A stretch of DNA of 14,522 nt, taken from contig CABTXP010000031.1 in NCBI GenBank assembly GCA_902488815.1, positions 1-14,522 of the forward strand, in the 5' to 3' direction. Shown in pieces: positions 1-7,267 of this stretch. How positions within the stretch are numbered: the first letter of the stretch is position 1; the number at the start of each line of letters is the position of its first letter. Under the pieces are notes generated by a model. That model did not search any database. It saw only the letters and a program-made list of their open reading frames with translations, and was not told the origin of the DNA. This stretch comes from an uncultured Eubacteriales bacterium. Its GTDB lineage: Bacteria > Bacillota > Clostridia > Tissierellales > Peptoniphilaceae. The translations under genes and the position numbers were made by a program.

Positions 1-646
1 CCATAAATATCTTTGCCGGATGAAAATTAAAGGGCAAAAATCCGAGACATGCACCTGCAATAATTGCCGCAACCAGGGCTTGATTGGTGGATCCGAATTT
101 GTATGCAATAAACATTAAGCTTATGGCGCAAATCATAGACACTCCCGCCGCCAAGCCGTCAAGGCCGTCAATTAAATTAACAGTATTTGTAATTCCAACT
201 ATCCAAAATATTGTAATGGGCACGGACAGGTAGTTAAGCCAAATAAGTTCATCCCCCATCCAGGGATTTGTGAAAAATCTGATTTTAACTCCCCCGACAA
301 TTAAAGCCGCTGATGCCGCAATTTGAAATAAGATTTTCATCTTGGGACTTAAGCCTATCTTGTCGTCTATAAGTCCCGACACTACAATTATTGCCGAGCC
401 GATTAAAAGGCATAAGAATTCCCTGTCCACTTCAATTGCCAAGGGCATTGTTATTAAAAAAGCTATAAACATTGCCACTCCACCTGCCACAGGCATGGCA
501 ACCTTGTGCATACGCCTGTTGTCCTTGGGTATGTCAAGGTATCCCCACTTGGGCATGAGTTTAACGGCAATCGGTGTAAGTATTGCTGTAATTAAAAATG
601 CTAAGAGAAAAAATTTGTAATTTGCTTTTATTCCTTCTAAAAACAA
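1..646 (-). CDS. tagO: Undecaprenyl-phosphate N-acetylhexosamine-1-phosphate transferase (TagO/WecA/MraY family), 3' end cut off
   Basis: Integral membrane enzyme that transfers a sugar-1-phosphate (usually GlcNAc-1-P) from a UDP-sugar to undecaprenyl phosphate, starting teichoic acid or related cell-wall polymers. The visible 215 residues translate without a break and carry the family hallmarks in order: DIPKDNRRMH near residue 40, GLIDDK (Mg-binding aspartates), NLIDGLDGLAAG, and FNFHPAKIFMG at the window edge, where the HPAK(I/T)FMGD motif begins. Several hydrophobic membrane segments lie between them. The start is a TTG at 644-646, chosen because AAAGGAG lies 5 bases upstream and the sequence before it does not continue the homology. 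It follows upp by 12 bases, so it is the fourth gene of the sua5-rpiB-upp operon. Family assignment is firm; the exact polymer (TagO against WecA) cannot be told. Confidence 0.93.
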   Translation of the reverse strand, partial: MFLEGIKANYKFFLLAFLITAILTPIAVKLMPKWGYLDIPKDNRRMHKVAMPVAGGVAMFIAFLITMPLAIEVDREFLCLLIGSAIIVVSGLIDDKIGLSPKMKILFQIAASAALIVGGVKIRFFTNPWMGDELIWLNYLSVPITIFWIVGITNTVNLIDGLDGLAAGVSMICAISLMFIAYKFGSTNQALVAAIIAGACLGFLPFNFHPAKIFM

Positions 647-658
647 AAGTACTCCTTT

Positions 659-1288
659 CTACCTGGTGCCGAACAGTCTGTCTCCGGCATCTCCAAGTCC
701 TGGCAAAATATAGCCGTGATCGTTTAAACATCTGTCAATAGCCGCAACATATATGTCTACGTCAGGATATGTCTCTTGTACGGCTTTAATACCTTCCGGT
801 GCCGCTACCAAGTTTACGCTCTTAATTGAAGATACGCCTTGAGCCTTTAACTCTCTTATGGCTTCAATTAAAGATCCTCCCGTTGCAAGCATGGGATCTA
901 AAATAATCATAGTTCTGTCAGCTACGTCACTTGGAAATTTCGCATAGTAAGTGACGGGCTTTAAAGTCTTAGGATCTCTATACATACCTATGTGAGCAAC
1001 TCTTGCTGAAGGGCAAACTTTTAAAAATCCGTCCACCATTCCGAGCCCCGCTCTTAAAATAGGAACCAAGCCTAATTTTTTGCCGCTGATTTCTTTTCCC
1101 GTCATTTTTTCCAAGGGAGTTTCAATTTCAATATCTTGAAGCTCCAAGTCCTTTGTAACTTCATATCCCATTAAAATTGCAATTTCAGTAGCAAGTTCGT
1201 GAAAGTCTTTAGAACTTGTGTCTTTTTTTCTCATAATTGTAAGTTTGTGTTGTACCATCGGATGATCTGTAACTATAACTTTTGACAT
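659..1288 (-). CDS. upp: Uracil phosphoribosyltransferase
   Basis: Cytoplasmic pyrimidine-salvage enzyme converting uracil and PRPP to UMP. The 209-residue product equals the usual family length when started at the ATG at 1286-1288 (MSKVIVTDHP, the typical Upp N-terminus); an in-frame ATG 17 codons further upstream would only add residues overlapping rpiB. The PRPP loop DPMLATGGS lies at residues 131-139 and the uracil-binding C-terminus LGDAGDRLFGT ends the protein. GAGGAG sits 7-8 bases before the start, inside the end of rpiB, and only 4 bases separate the rpiB stop from this start, so the two are translated from one mRNA and probably coupled. Confidence 0.97.
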   Translation of the reverse strand: MSKVIVTDHPMVQHKLTIMRKKDTSSKDFHELATEIAILMGYEVTKDLELQDIEIETPLEKMTGKEISGKKLGLVPILRAGLGMVDGFLKVCPSARVAHIGMYRDPKTLKPVTYYAKFPSDVADRTMIILDPMLATGGSLIEAIRELKAQGVSSIKSVNLVAAPEGIKAVQETYPDVDIYVAAIDRCLNDHGYILPGLGDAGDRLFGTR

Positions 1289-1292
1289 GTTT

Positions 1293-1721
1293 TCACTCCT
1301 CAATTTTGTCAATGCGCCTTTGGTGTCTGCCACCTTCAAATTCCGTACTCAAAAAAACATCTACAATTCTCTTCGCCATATCCGAGCCGATTAAACGAGC
1401 TCCCATGGCAAGGGCATTTGCGTTGTTGTGCCTGCGTGAAAGTTCCGCCGACAAAGGTTCGGAGCAAAGAGCACATCTTATCCCCGGCACTTTGTTTGCG
1501 GCAATGGAAATACCTATTCCCGATCCACATATCACTATTGCCCTTTCAGCTTCTTCCTCTCTTACCACTTCCGCCGCAGCTCTTCCGAATACCGGATAGT
1601 CGCAGCTTTCAGTTGAGTCGGTGCCGCAGTCCTTAACTGTGTGGCCCTTCTCCAATAAATATGCTTTAATTTCTTCTTTCAAATTGTAACCTGCATGGTC
1701 AGATCCCATCGCTATAATCAT
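1293..1721 (-). CDS. rpiB: Ribose-5-phosphate isomerase B
   Basis: Interconverts ribulose-5-phosphate and ribose-5-phosphate in the non-oxidative pentose phosphate pathway, supplying ribose for PRPP and nucleotides, which fits its place next to upp. The 142-residue protein is normal RpiB/LacAB length. The N-terminal GSDHAGYNLK holds Asp8-His9; the ICGSGIGISIAANK segment at 64-77 supplies the catalytic cysteine (Cys65, matching Cys66 of the E. coli enzyme) and the anion-hole glycines; SRRHNNANALAMGAR at 95-109 holds the active-site histidine. The start ATG has GAGG 5 bases upstream and lies 7 bases after the sua5 stop. LacA/LacB paralogues share the fold, but the single gene among housekeeping neighbours favours RpiB. 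Confidence 0.95.
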   Translation of the reverse strand: MIIAMGSDHAGYNLKEEIKAYLLEKGHTVKDCGTDSTESCDYPVFGRAAAEVVREEEAERAIVICGSGIGISIAANKVPGIRCALCSEPLSAELSRRHNNANALAMGARLIGSDMAKRIVDVFLSTEFEGGRHQRRIDKIEE

Positions 1722-1728
1722 ACTTACC

Positions 1729-2775
1729 TCACAGTCCCAGTACGACTTTGCCGCCGCAGGCCTTTAAAAGCCTGTTCATAATGCCTTGGCCTATGCCCCT
1801 TAAGTCGTAGCCTTCCACATATATAATATCAACTTCTTCTTCGTCACATTCTCTAAGAGCGTCGAAAATATTTTTGGCAATTTCTTCCAAATTTTCTCTC
1901 GAGCCTAAGTTAATAACAACATCAGCACCTACATAGTCCTTGTAAGTTTGTTCCGTAGCCAAAACCGCCGACTTTTCTCCTTTTAAATCTGCAATTCTCT
2001 TGTTGATTTCTTTCACTACGTGATTTAAATTGCCTCCGAAAAGTATGGCATCCGCCTTTGGAGAATAGTGTCTGTACTTTTGTCCCGGAGACTTGGGCAC
2101 AGTCTTATCATTAGGGTCGATGATGGTAGTGTCGATTTCAAGGTCAGGGATTAAGGCTTGTAACTCTTCAAAGGTCACTCCACCGGGTCTTAAAATAACC
2201 GGCGGCTCCACGGTTACATCAAGTACAGTGGACTCAATTCCCACATCTGTGTGTCCCGAATCTACAATTACATCCACCTTGCCCATTAAGTCTTCAATTA
2301 CATGCTCCACCTTTGTAGGAGAGGGTCTGCCTGAAATGTTGGCGGAAGGTGCGGCAACTGGTACACCCGACGCCCTTATTATCTCCCTTGCCACCTCATG
2401 TGAAGGCATACGTATTGCAACAGTTGAAAGTCCCGCCGAAGTTTCTGAAGGGACAAGGTCCGATTTGTTAAAAATAATTGTGAGGGGTCCCGGCCAAAAT
2501 TTGTCCATGACTTTTAAAGCCACATCCGGTATCTCCGTCACAAGGTTGCTCACCCAAGACTTTTCCGCCACATGAAGTATGAGAGGATTGTCCTGAGGCC
2601 TACCCTTTGCCACAAAAATATTTTTAACAGCCTCTTCATTAAGGCCGTTGGCTCCGAGGCCGTAAACAGTCTCCGTAGGTATGACCACAAGTTTGCCGTC
2701 GCTTAAACAGCTTGCGGCAATATTTATATTTTCCGAATCTTCTTTTGAATTTATTTTTAAAACTTTAGTTTCCAT
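1729..2775 (-). CDS. sua5: L-threonylcarbamoyladenylate synthase, full-length Sua5 type (YwlC)
   Basis: Makes threonylcarbamoyl-AMP from threonine, bicarbonate and ATP, the first step of the t6A37 modification of ANN-decoding tRNAs. At 348 residues it is the two-domain Sua5 form rather than short TsaC. The catalytic YrdC-like domain spans about 12-210 with IPTETVYGLG (32-41), KGRPQDNPL (57-65, the KxR signature), PSANISGRPSPT (143-154, the SxN signature) and GIESTVLDV. A linker SPGQKYRHYSPKA (229-241) leads to the C-terminal Sua5 domain. It is the first gene of the minus-strand operon. Its ATG has no good Shine-Dalgarno sequence (the nearest AAGGA is about 17 bases away), although the residues after this start align with the known family N-terminus. 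Confidence 0.95.
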   Translation of the reverse strand: METKVLKINSKEDSENINIAASCLSDGKLVVIPTETVYGLGANGLNEEAVKNIFVAKGRPQDNPLILHVAEKSWVSNLVTEIPDVALKVMDKFWPGPLTIIFNKSDLVPSETSAGLSTVAIRMPSHEVAREIIRASGVPVAAPSANISGRPSPTKVEHVIEDLMGKVDVIVDSGHTDVGIESTVLDVTVEPPVILRPGGVTFEELQALIPDLEIDTTIIDPNDKTVPKSPGQKYRHYSPKADAILFGGNLNHVVKEINKRIADLKGEKSAVLATEQTYKDYVGADVVINLGSRENLEEIAKNIFDALRECDEEEVDIIYVEGYDLRGIGQGIMNRLLKACGGKVVLGL

Positions 2776-2841
2776 CAGTAAGGTTTTGTTCTTCCTTCTT
2801 TCCCATTTAAATAAAAATTTTTTCTTAAATACTCTCTTGAA

Positions 2842-2850
2842 ATTATATCA
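2842..2850 (-). promoter_or_regulatory. Extended -10 promoter for the sua5-rpiB-upp-tagO operon
   Basis: On the minus strand the sequence reads TGATATAAT, a perfect -10 hexamer preceded by the TGN extension, about 67 bases upstream of the sua5 start. The -35 region at the right distance is poor, as extended -10 promoters allow. This predicts a leader of about 60 bases. Confidence 0.6.
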
Positions 2851-2983
2851 CAAATAGACATGCGAATTATTTATATTTATTTAAAATCCCGTGTTAGAAT
2901 TGTGAGGGAAAAACAATTTAAAATATTTCATATTAGTAAAAAAACTCATCATAATATATAATTTTTTACATAAGGAGGTCATT
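2851..2983. other. Divergent intergenic region between sua5 and the DUF853 gene
   Basis: AT-rich spacer. On the plus strand a TATAAT at 2957-2962 is the only obvious -10 for the DUF853 gene, but it would leave only a few bases of leader before the GGAGG at about 2974, and no convincing -35 is present, so this promoter is uncertain. I see no RNA gene or repeat here. Confidence 0.4.
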
Positions 2984-4459
2984 ATGGAAAAAATGTTACT
3001 TGGAAGAGCGGATGAGAAGGTATTTCTACTTGCAAATAAAGCAAATCAGCACGGCATGATTGCAGGAGCGACAGGCACGGGCAAAACCGTAAGCCTTAAG
3101 GTCATGTGCGAATACTTTTCATCAATAGGAGTGCCCACAATATTAACCGACGTAAAGGGGGACCTTGTAAACATGTCCCTGCCCGGAGAAATAAATGACA
3201 AGATAAAAGAGAGAATAGATTACATAGGCATAGAAGGCTTTGAGCCGAAGAACTATCCCCTACACCTTTGGGACGTCTATGGCGAGGAAGGAGTGCCCCT
3301 TCGCATAACAATATCTCAAATGGGACCCTTAATGCTTGCAAGAGTATTGGAACTAAACGACACACAGGAAGGCATATTAAATATTGCCTTTAGAGTAGCG
3401 GACGAAAACGGACTGCTATTACTTGACTTAAAAGATTTAAGATCCCTCTTAAACTACTTGTCTGAAAATCGTCAGGAGCTTTCAAAAAAATACGGCAACA
3501 TTGCGCCACAATCCCTTGCCACAATTCAAAGAAAAATATTAATGGTGGAAGAAATGGGAGGAGAAAATTTTTTCCAAGAACCTTCAGTTAAAATCGACGA
3601 CTTCCTCCAAGTAGATACAACAGGCATGGGCATTGTAAATATCATTATGGCAAAGAAGTTAATTAACAACCCGGGCCTATACAGCATGTTTTTACTCTGG
3701 CTACTGTCGGAGCTCTTTGAAAACTTGCCTGAAGTGGGAAACCCGGAGAAGCCCAAGTGCGTCTTCTTCTTTGACGAAGCACACCTGCTCTTTGCAAATG
3801 CGCCGAAGCACATGGTGGACAAAATCACCCAAATCGTAAGGCTCATACGTTCAAAGGGCGTGGGAATATTTTTCATCACTCAAAACCCAATAGACATACC
3901 GCCGGATATACTAAACCAATTGGGAAACCGTGTCCTACATCAACTGAGAGCCTTTTCGCCGAGAGAACTTCAAGCGGTAAAAGAAATGGCAATGACCTTC
4001 AGACCAAATCCGAAATTTGAAGTAAAAGACGAAGTCATGAACTTAAAGACCGGAGAAGCATTAGTCTCCGTACTTCAGGAAGACGGCAGCCCCTCCCCGG
4101 TGGAAAAGGCACTGATCGTGCCGCCACACTCATCCTTTAAGACAATAGAAGCAGGAGACCTTCAATATATAAAAGAAAACTCCCCATACTACAGAATGTA
4201 TAAAGACTTAATCGACAGAGAAAGCGCCTACGAAATATTGGAACAAAAAGCAATTCAAAGTGAGAGAGAAGAAGAGCTTAGAAAAGAAAGAGAAGCCTTG
4301 GAAAAAGAAAGACTTGCCATGGAAAAAGAAAGATCCAAACAGTATAAGAAAAACAAATCCTATGTAGATAAGGGCATCGACTCAATGCTCGGCACAGTCA
4401 CACGCACCATAGGTAGACAAATCGCCAGGTCCATTATGGGATCATTAAAGAGAAGATAG
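2984..4459 (+). CDS. HerA-like P-loop ATPase of the DUF853 (YjgR) family
   Basis: A FtsK/HerA-superfamily ATPase; members of this family form ring motors on DNA, but the cellular task of the DUF853/YjgR branch is not settled. The 491 residues are the usual length (about 500). Walker A is GATGTGKT at 28-35, followed by TDVKGDLV (55-62). Walker B is CVFFFDEAH at 259-267, and FFITQNPIDIPPDIL (296-310) plus LGNRVLHQLRAFSPRE (313-328) are family-typical. Residues about 415-458 are a highly charged E/K/R-rich coiled coil, and a basic tail ends the protein. A strong AAGGAGG sits 7 bases before the ATG. GC content is high compared with the island downstream, suggesting a resident gene. A small membrane protein follows on the same strand. 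Confidence 0.9.
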   Translation: MEKMLLGRADEKVFLLANKANQHGMIAGATGTGKTVSLKVMCEYFSSIGVPTILTDVKGDLVNMSLPGEINDKIKERIDYIGIEGFEPKNYPLHLWDVYGEEGVPLRITISQMGPLMLARVLELNDTQEGILNIAFRVADENGLLLLDLKDLRSLLNYLSENRQELSKKYGNIAPQSLATIQRKILMVEEMGGENFFQEPSVKIDDFLQVDTTGMGIVNIIMAKKLINNPGLYSMFLLWLLSELFENLPEVGNPEKPKCVFFFDEAHLLFANAPKHMVDKITQIVRLIRSKGVGIFFITQNPIDIPPDILNQLGNRVLHQLRAFSPRELQAVKEMAMTFRPNPKFEVKDEVMNLKTGEALVSVLQEDGSPSPVEKALIVPPHSSFKTIEAGDLQYIKENSPYYRMYKDLIDRESAYEILEQKAIQSEREEELRKEREALEKERLAMEKERSKQYKKNKSYVDKGIDSMLGTVTRTIGRQIARSIMGSLKRR

Positions 4460-4471
4460 TTAATAACTATC
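4455..4471. repeat. Short perfect inverted repeat at the 3' end of the DUF853 gene
   Basis: GATAGTTA-A-TAACTATC: two 8-base arms around one base, overlapping the stop codon. It has no T-tract and is too tight to fold as an RNA hairpin of that full length, so it is not an obvious terminator. It could be a protein-binding site or chance. Confidence 0.4.
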
Positions 4472-4529
4472 TGCAATACTTGATGTTTGAAATAATTGTT
4501 GAGCTGAATCAACAGTGTAAGGAGGTCTT

Positions 4530-4880
4530 ATGAAAAAATATTTTTACACCTTGGTTAACTTGGTATTAATATACCTCTTTGACAATATCTATTTGGAAAA
4601 AGTAAAGACATATTATATCGGCGGCAAGAGTTCAATAGTATTAAATATAATATTGCTTTTGGCGGTAGGATTATTAACCCTATTGATATTTAAAGACACT
4701 GCAAAGAAAAAAGATAAGGTGTTTTCAATAATTCTATTTGCAATAACTATTGCATACCTTTTGTCAATTTTTATCGGCGGAAAGTATTCCGACATAATTT
4801 TAAAGACAAAGTTCACGGCACTGTTTAAGTATTTAATATTTATAACACCAGGCACCATGTACCTGTCATTTAAAAAATAG
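4530..4880 (+). CDS. Small integral membrane protein, function unknown
   Basis: A 116-residue protein I do not recognise. It is strongly hydrophobic with about four membrane segments: near residues 5-20, 33-53 (VLNIILLLAVGLLTLLIF), 63-83 and 94-112. Short charged loops (DTAKKKDK, ending SFKK) separate them, suggesting a compact four-helix bundle. A good AAGGAGG lies 5-6 bases upstream of the ATG, supporting real translation. It begins 70 bases after the DUF853 gene with no terminator between them, so the two are probably cotranscribed. A strong terminator follows at 4942. Nothing in the sequence indicates substrate or partner. Confidence 0.7.
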   Translation: MKKYFYTLVNLVLIYLFDNIYLEKVKTYYIGGKSSIVLNIILLLAVGLLTLLIFKDTAKKKDKVFSIILFAITIAYLLSIFIGGKYSDIILKTKFTALFKYLIFITPGTMYLSFKK

Positions 4881-4941
4881 GCAAAAAATTTCCCCTCTTT
4901 AGGAGCTCTTAATTATGAATGTATTTCTTTAAAATCTAATC

Positions 4942-4976
4942 GGCATTAAGGCATAAGCCTTTGTGCCCTTTTTTTT
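4942..4976 (+). terminator. Intrinsic terminator after the DUF853/membrane-protein pair
   Basis: GGCATTAAGGC-ATAA-GCCTTTGTGCC folds into an 11-position stem with one T·T mismatch and one wobble, followed by C and eight Ts (4969-4976). It marks the end of the resident transcription unit and the left edge of the AT-rich island. Confidence 0.9.
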
Positions 4977-5142
4977 ATACCATTTTCCAAACATAACTCG
5001 GCAATCATTAATTAATCCTATAATTTATGGACTAAGTTATTAATGCAAATATACGTTATTAATAAATTTTGATGAAAATATCTCATAAAAATTATCTTTT
5101 TACTATCAAAGATGAAATCAGGTCTTAATTAACTAGCAATAT
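4977..5142. other. AT-rich non-coding spacer at the left edge of the defence island
   Basis: No open reading frame of note. It holds ATTAATTAAT at about 5007-5016 and a direct repeat GTTATTAAT at 5036-5044 and 5055-5063. I cannot attach a function to either; with the adjoining promoter this is the 327-base gap between 4880 and 5208. Confidence 0.4.
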
Positions 5143-5200
5143 TTTGATTATAGAATCAAACATATACAGCTGGTATAATTCTAAGCATAGAATTTGGAGG
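5143..5200 (+). promoter_or_regulatory. Promoter of the methyltransferase-endonuclease operon with two inverted repeats
   Basis: TGGTATAAT at 5171-5179 is an extended -10 promoter. An inverted repeat TTTGATT-ATAG-AATCAAA (5143-5160) covers the -35 position. A second one, AATTCTA-AGCA-TAGAATT (5177-5194), starts within the -10 and runs over the expected transcription start up to the ribosome-binding site TGGAGG (5195-5200). Both have 7-base arms and 4-base centres and share the string ATAGAAT. The placement suits operators controlling this operon; the second could also act as an RNA hairpin next to the ribosome site. Confidence 0.6.
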
Positions 5201-5207
5201 TGTATTT

Positions 5208-6188
5208 ATGAAAATTACAACATTTTTTGATTTTTGCTCAGGAATAGGGGGTGGTAGATTAGGTCTTGAAAACTGTGGATTGGAATGTGTAGGATCGTCA
5301 GATACAAGTAGATTAGCTAATACAACATATGATCTTTTATTTCCTAATAAAAAGGATATAAATTACGGTGATTTGAAAAAAATAAATCCGAAATCTCTTC
5401 CTAATTATGATCTTTTGATAGCAGGGTTTCCATGTCAAAGCTTTTCTGTAATAGGTAGACAACAGGGAACAAAAGATCCTAGAGGGCAAATAATATACTA
5501 TTTAATGAATATAATAGAGGAAAACAAGCCTAAGGTTTTTATTTTAGAAAATGTAAAGGGTCTAATTAGCCATGACAATGGAAAAACTTTTAAAGAAATA
5601 GCAAAAGCTTTATCTGATATTGGATATGATGTTTTTTATAAAGTTTTGAATAGTATTGACTATGGAGTTCCTCACATGAGGCAAAGAATATTCATCGTAG
5701 GATTTCGTGGAGATCTTCATGTTCAGAAAAATGACTTTAAATGGCCCTTAACAAAACCTCGTGTAAATATTGCAGACTTCTTGTTTCCTGAAAATAATGA
5801 AATGCCAATAGAAGAAAAACGATGGTTTTACTATGATTATTTAAATAATGCTAAGAACAAAGGTAAATTTGATATCCATGAGATACTAAAACAAGATAAT
5901 TTAATAGTGGATACTCGCATGTCAGATTTGAGATTATATGTAAATAGAATGCCTACATTAAGAGCTCATAGAGACGGTATTTACTATGTAAGAAATAAAA
6001 AAATGTACTATTTAACTGGAGCAGAAGCTCTTTTATTCCAAGGATTTAGTAAAAATCATTTGGCTAGAGTAAAAGATAAGGTTACTAATAGACATTTATT
6101 AATGCAAGCTGGAAATGCTATGACAGCAAATGTTGTTGAAGAAATAGGAAAATCAATATTAACTACTTTAGGAGGAATAAATGGATAA
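5208..6188 (+). CDS. DNA cytosine-5 methyltransferase, type II, specificity unknown
   Basis: Transfers methyl from SAM to C5 of cytosine in a specific DNA sequence. The 326 residues show the m5C motifs in order: SAM-binding FDFCSGIGGGRLGLENCG (7-24), catalytic GFPCQSFS with Cys76 (73-80), FILENVKGL (111-119, ENV), HMRQRIFIVGFR (156-167), a short target-recognition region about 185-250, RMPTLRAHRDGI (247-258) and the C-terminal QAGNAMTANVV (300-310). All catalytic residues are present. It starts at an ATG 7 bases after GGAGGT and its last 8 bases overlap the endonuclease gene, indicating translational coupling. Its target-recognition region is unlike that of the M.HhaI-type enzyme at 7230-8240, so it probably recognises a different site or context; I cannot name it. 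Confidence 0.93.
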   Translation: MKITTFFDFCSGIGGGRLGLENCGLECVGSSDTSRLANTTYDLLFPNKKDINYGDLKKINPKSLPNYDLLIAGFPCQSFSVIGRQQGTKDPRGQIIYYLMNIIEENKPKVFILENVKGLISHDNGKTFKEIAKALSDIGYDVFYKVLNSIDYGVPHMRQRIFIVGFRGDLHVQKNDFKWPLTKPRVNIADFLFPENNEMPIEEKRWFYYDYLNNAKNKGKFDIHEILKQDNLIVDTRMSDLRLYVNRMPTLRAHRDGIYYVRNKKMYYLTGAEALLFQGFSKNHLARVKDKVTNRHLLMQAGNAMTANVVEEIGKSILTTLGGING

Positions 6189-6951
6189 TTGGAAAACTTT
6201 TGAGCTAGATTGTACTGAGTATTTAAACAAAGAATATGGCGGAAACTTTACACACTTAGGTTTCAGCGATTCAACTGTAAGTGATATTAAATATGAAAAT
6301 AATTCAAAATTATTTTATATAGAAGCAAAAATGCCATCTGCACAAAGCGGTCAATTTGTTCTCTTGCCAGATTATGGGAGTAAGGAATTTATATTTTCTA
6401 CAAGAAATAAAACAAAACAAAATGAAAACACTGATTTTATTATTCAATATATGAATAAAAATTTTGAAAGATATGCAAATGCTGGAACCGCTGGTGAAGA
6501 TATAGAGATAGATCAAAAAATTTTTAATTCATGGATAGTAAATTCATATAAAGAGAAGATGGTTAAATTTTTTATTACAAAAGGAGATAATTATATTATA
6601 TTTCCAATAGAAAAATACGGTGAATATTTTTCTATAACAGCAAAATATAGAATTAAAAAAAGTGGCTCATCTAAAGTTCCTAAAAGCAGCCAGGATGATG
6701 TTTTAGAAAAAATTGAATCAATGAGCATAAAATTCAAACTATTAGATGACTTCGAAATAGAGTCTAGCCAGGATCTTAATAAAATAAAAATCAAAGTATT
6801 GGATTCTGATTATATGTTTAGTCGTAAGAAAGATAATATTTATAGAATAAGGAAACTTTCCAACACTAGAAATGCTAATGTTATTTTCAGTATTCAGCTT
6901 CTTAAAGAACAAGACTCTGCAGATTTAAAAAATTTTATAAGTAACCTATAA
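6181..6951 (+). CDS. Type II restriction endonuclease, HhaI-like (predicted GCGC)
   Basis: Predicted to cut unmethylated GCGC in incoming DNA. The 256 residues match R.HhaI (about 258 residues) as I recall it along almost the whole length: YLNKEYG (14-20), SDSTVSDI (29-36), FYIEAKMPSAQSGQFVL (45-61), KFFITKGDNYIIFPIE (about 129-144), YRIKKSGSS, and near the end KLSNTRNANVIFSI. Asp35 with Glu48-x-Lys50 forms a plausible PD-(D/E)xK active site. The ATG has GGAGG 5 bases upstream and lies inside the end of the preceding methyltransferase gene. Base composition is extremely AT-rich. The M.HhaI-like methyltransferase on the opposite strand is the expected cognate protector. Specificity is inferred from homology; the homology comes from memory, not a search. 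Confidence 0.88.
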   Translation: MDNWKTFELDCTEYLNKEYGGNFTHLGFSDSTVSDIKYENNSKLFYIEAKMPSAQSGQFVLLPDYGSKEFIFSTRNKTKQNENTDFIIQYMNKNFERYANAGTAGEDIEIDQKIFNSWIVNSYKEKMVKFFITKGDNYIIFPIEKYGEYFSITAKYRIKKSGSSKVPKSSQDDVLEKIESMSIKFKLLDDFEIESSQDLNKIKIKVLDSDYMFSRKKDNIYRIRKLSNTRNANVIFSIQLLKEQDSADLKNFISNL

Positions 6952-6998
6952 ATATTTAAAGTATCTAGATATCTGATTCTAGGTACTTTAAATATTTA
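6949..6998. terminator. Long hairpin between the convergent endonuclease and minus-strand genes
   Basis: Arms 6949-6969 and 6978-6998 are complementary over 21 positions with a single T·G wobble and an 8-base loop. The left arm begins with the endonuclease stop codon, and the last codons and stop (6965-6967) of the minus-strand small gene lie within it. The stem is AT-rich without a classic long T-tract, but its position between convergent genes suits a two-way terminator or RNA 3'-end stabiliser. Confidence 0.65.
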
Positions 6999-7267
6999 TT
7001 TAGAGATGTCTTGTAGTTCGAAATTTCAGGTTTATTAATCGGAAGATTAGTATTTCTTAAAACATTATTTTTATTATCCTTGTCTCGACTTAGTAAGTTC
7101 AGTAACCCTTTACAAAGATCTAAGTTATACTGTTCATCAATATTTGTGTGCAAATCTGAATATAAAATTTCTTTATCAATTCTTTTTAATCTACTAACTA
7201 TATCAGAAGTTGTTTTTTTGTTATGACCTTTAGATAATAGCCAGTTGCTGAATCCCACTATATTCAT
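6965..7267 (-). CDS. Small helical protein of unknown function, overlapping the M.HhaI-like gene
   Basis: A 100-residue product. The N-terminal part (FSNWLLSKG…KTTSDIVSRLKRID, residues 6-31) and the end (YKTSLNKYLKYLE, 85-97) have the amphipathic pattern of the SAM-like/core-binding domain found at the N-terminus of tyrosine recombinases and fused to some defence proteins. That is a pattern resemblance only, and there is no recombinase catalytic domain. Its ATG lies 38 bases inside the methyltransferase gene in another frame, two codons after an in-frame TAA, so it is not a frameshifted extension. AGGAG is 12 bases upstream, longer than ideal, so expression may depend on coupling. It could be a genuine accessory protein or the remnant of a larger gene. 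Confidence 0.6.
   Translation of the reverse strand: MNIVGFSNWLLSKGHNKKTTSDIVSRLKRIDKEILYSDLHTNIDEQYNLDLCKGLLNLLSRDKDNKNNVLRNTNLPINKPEISNYKTSLNKYLKYLESDI

Noticed and set aside
342..620. A 92-codon plus-strand frame
   Set aside because: It is antisense to the tagO-type gene, whose conserved motifs fix the coding strand.
1282..1636. Plus-strand open frames across rpiB
   Set aside because: They are opposite-strand frames within a clearly conserved gene, without ribosome sites or recognisable products.
2093..2575. A 160-codon plus-strand frame inside sua5
   Set aside because: It lies entirely within the conserved YrdC domain coding region; the Ser/Thr-rich product looks like an antisense shadow.
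2984..4459. HerA-like ATPase as part of a HerA-based defence system
   Set aside because: Its sequence fits the DUF853/YjgR type, it has no Sir2 or nuclease partner, and its GC content and terminator separate it from the island.
6965..7267. Reading the small minus-strand gene as a restriction C (controller) protein
   Set aside because: C proteins are xre-type helix-turn-helix proteins; this sequence lacks that pattern, so only unknown function is stated.
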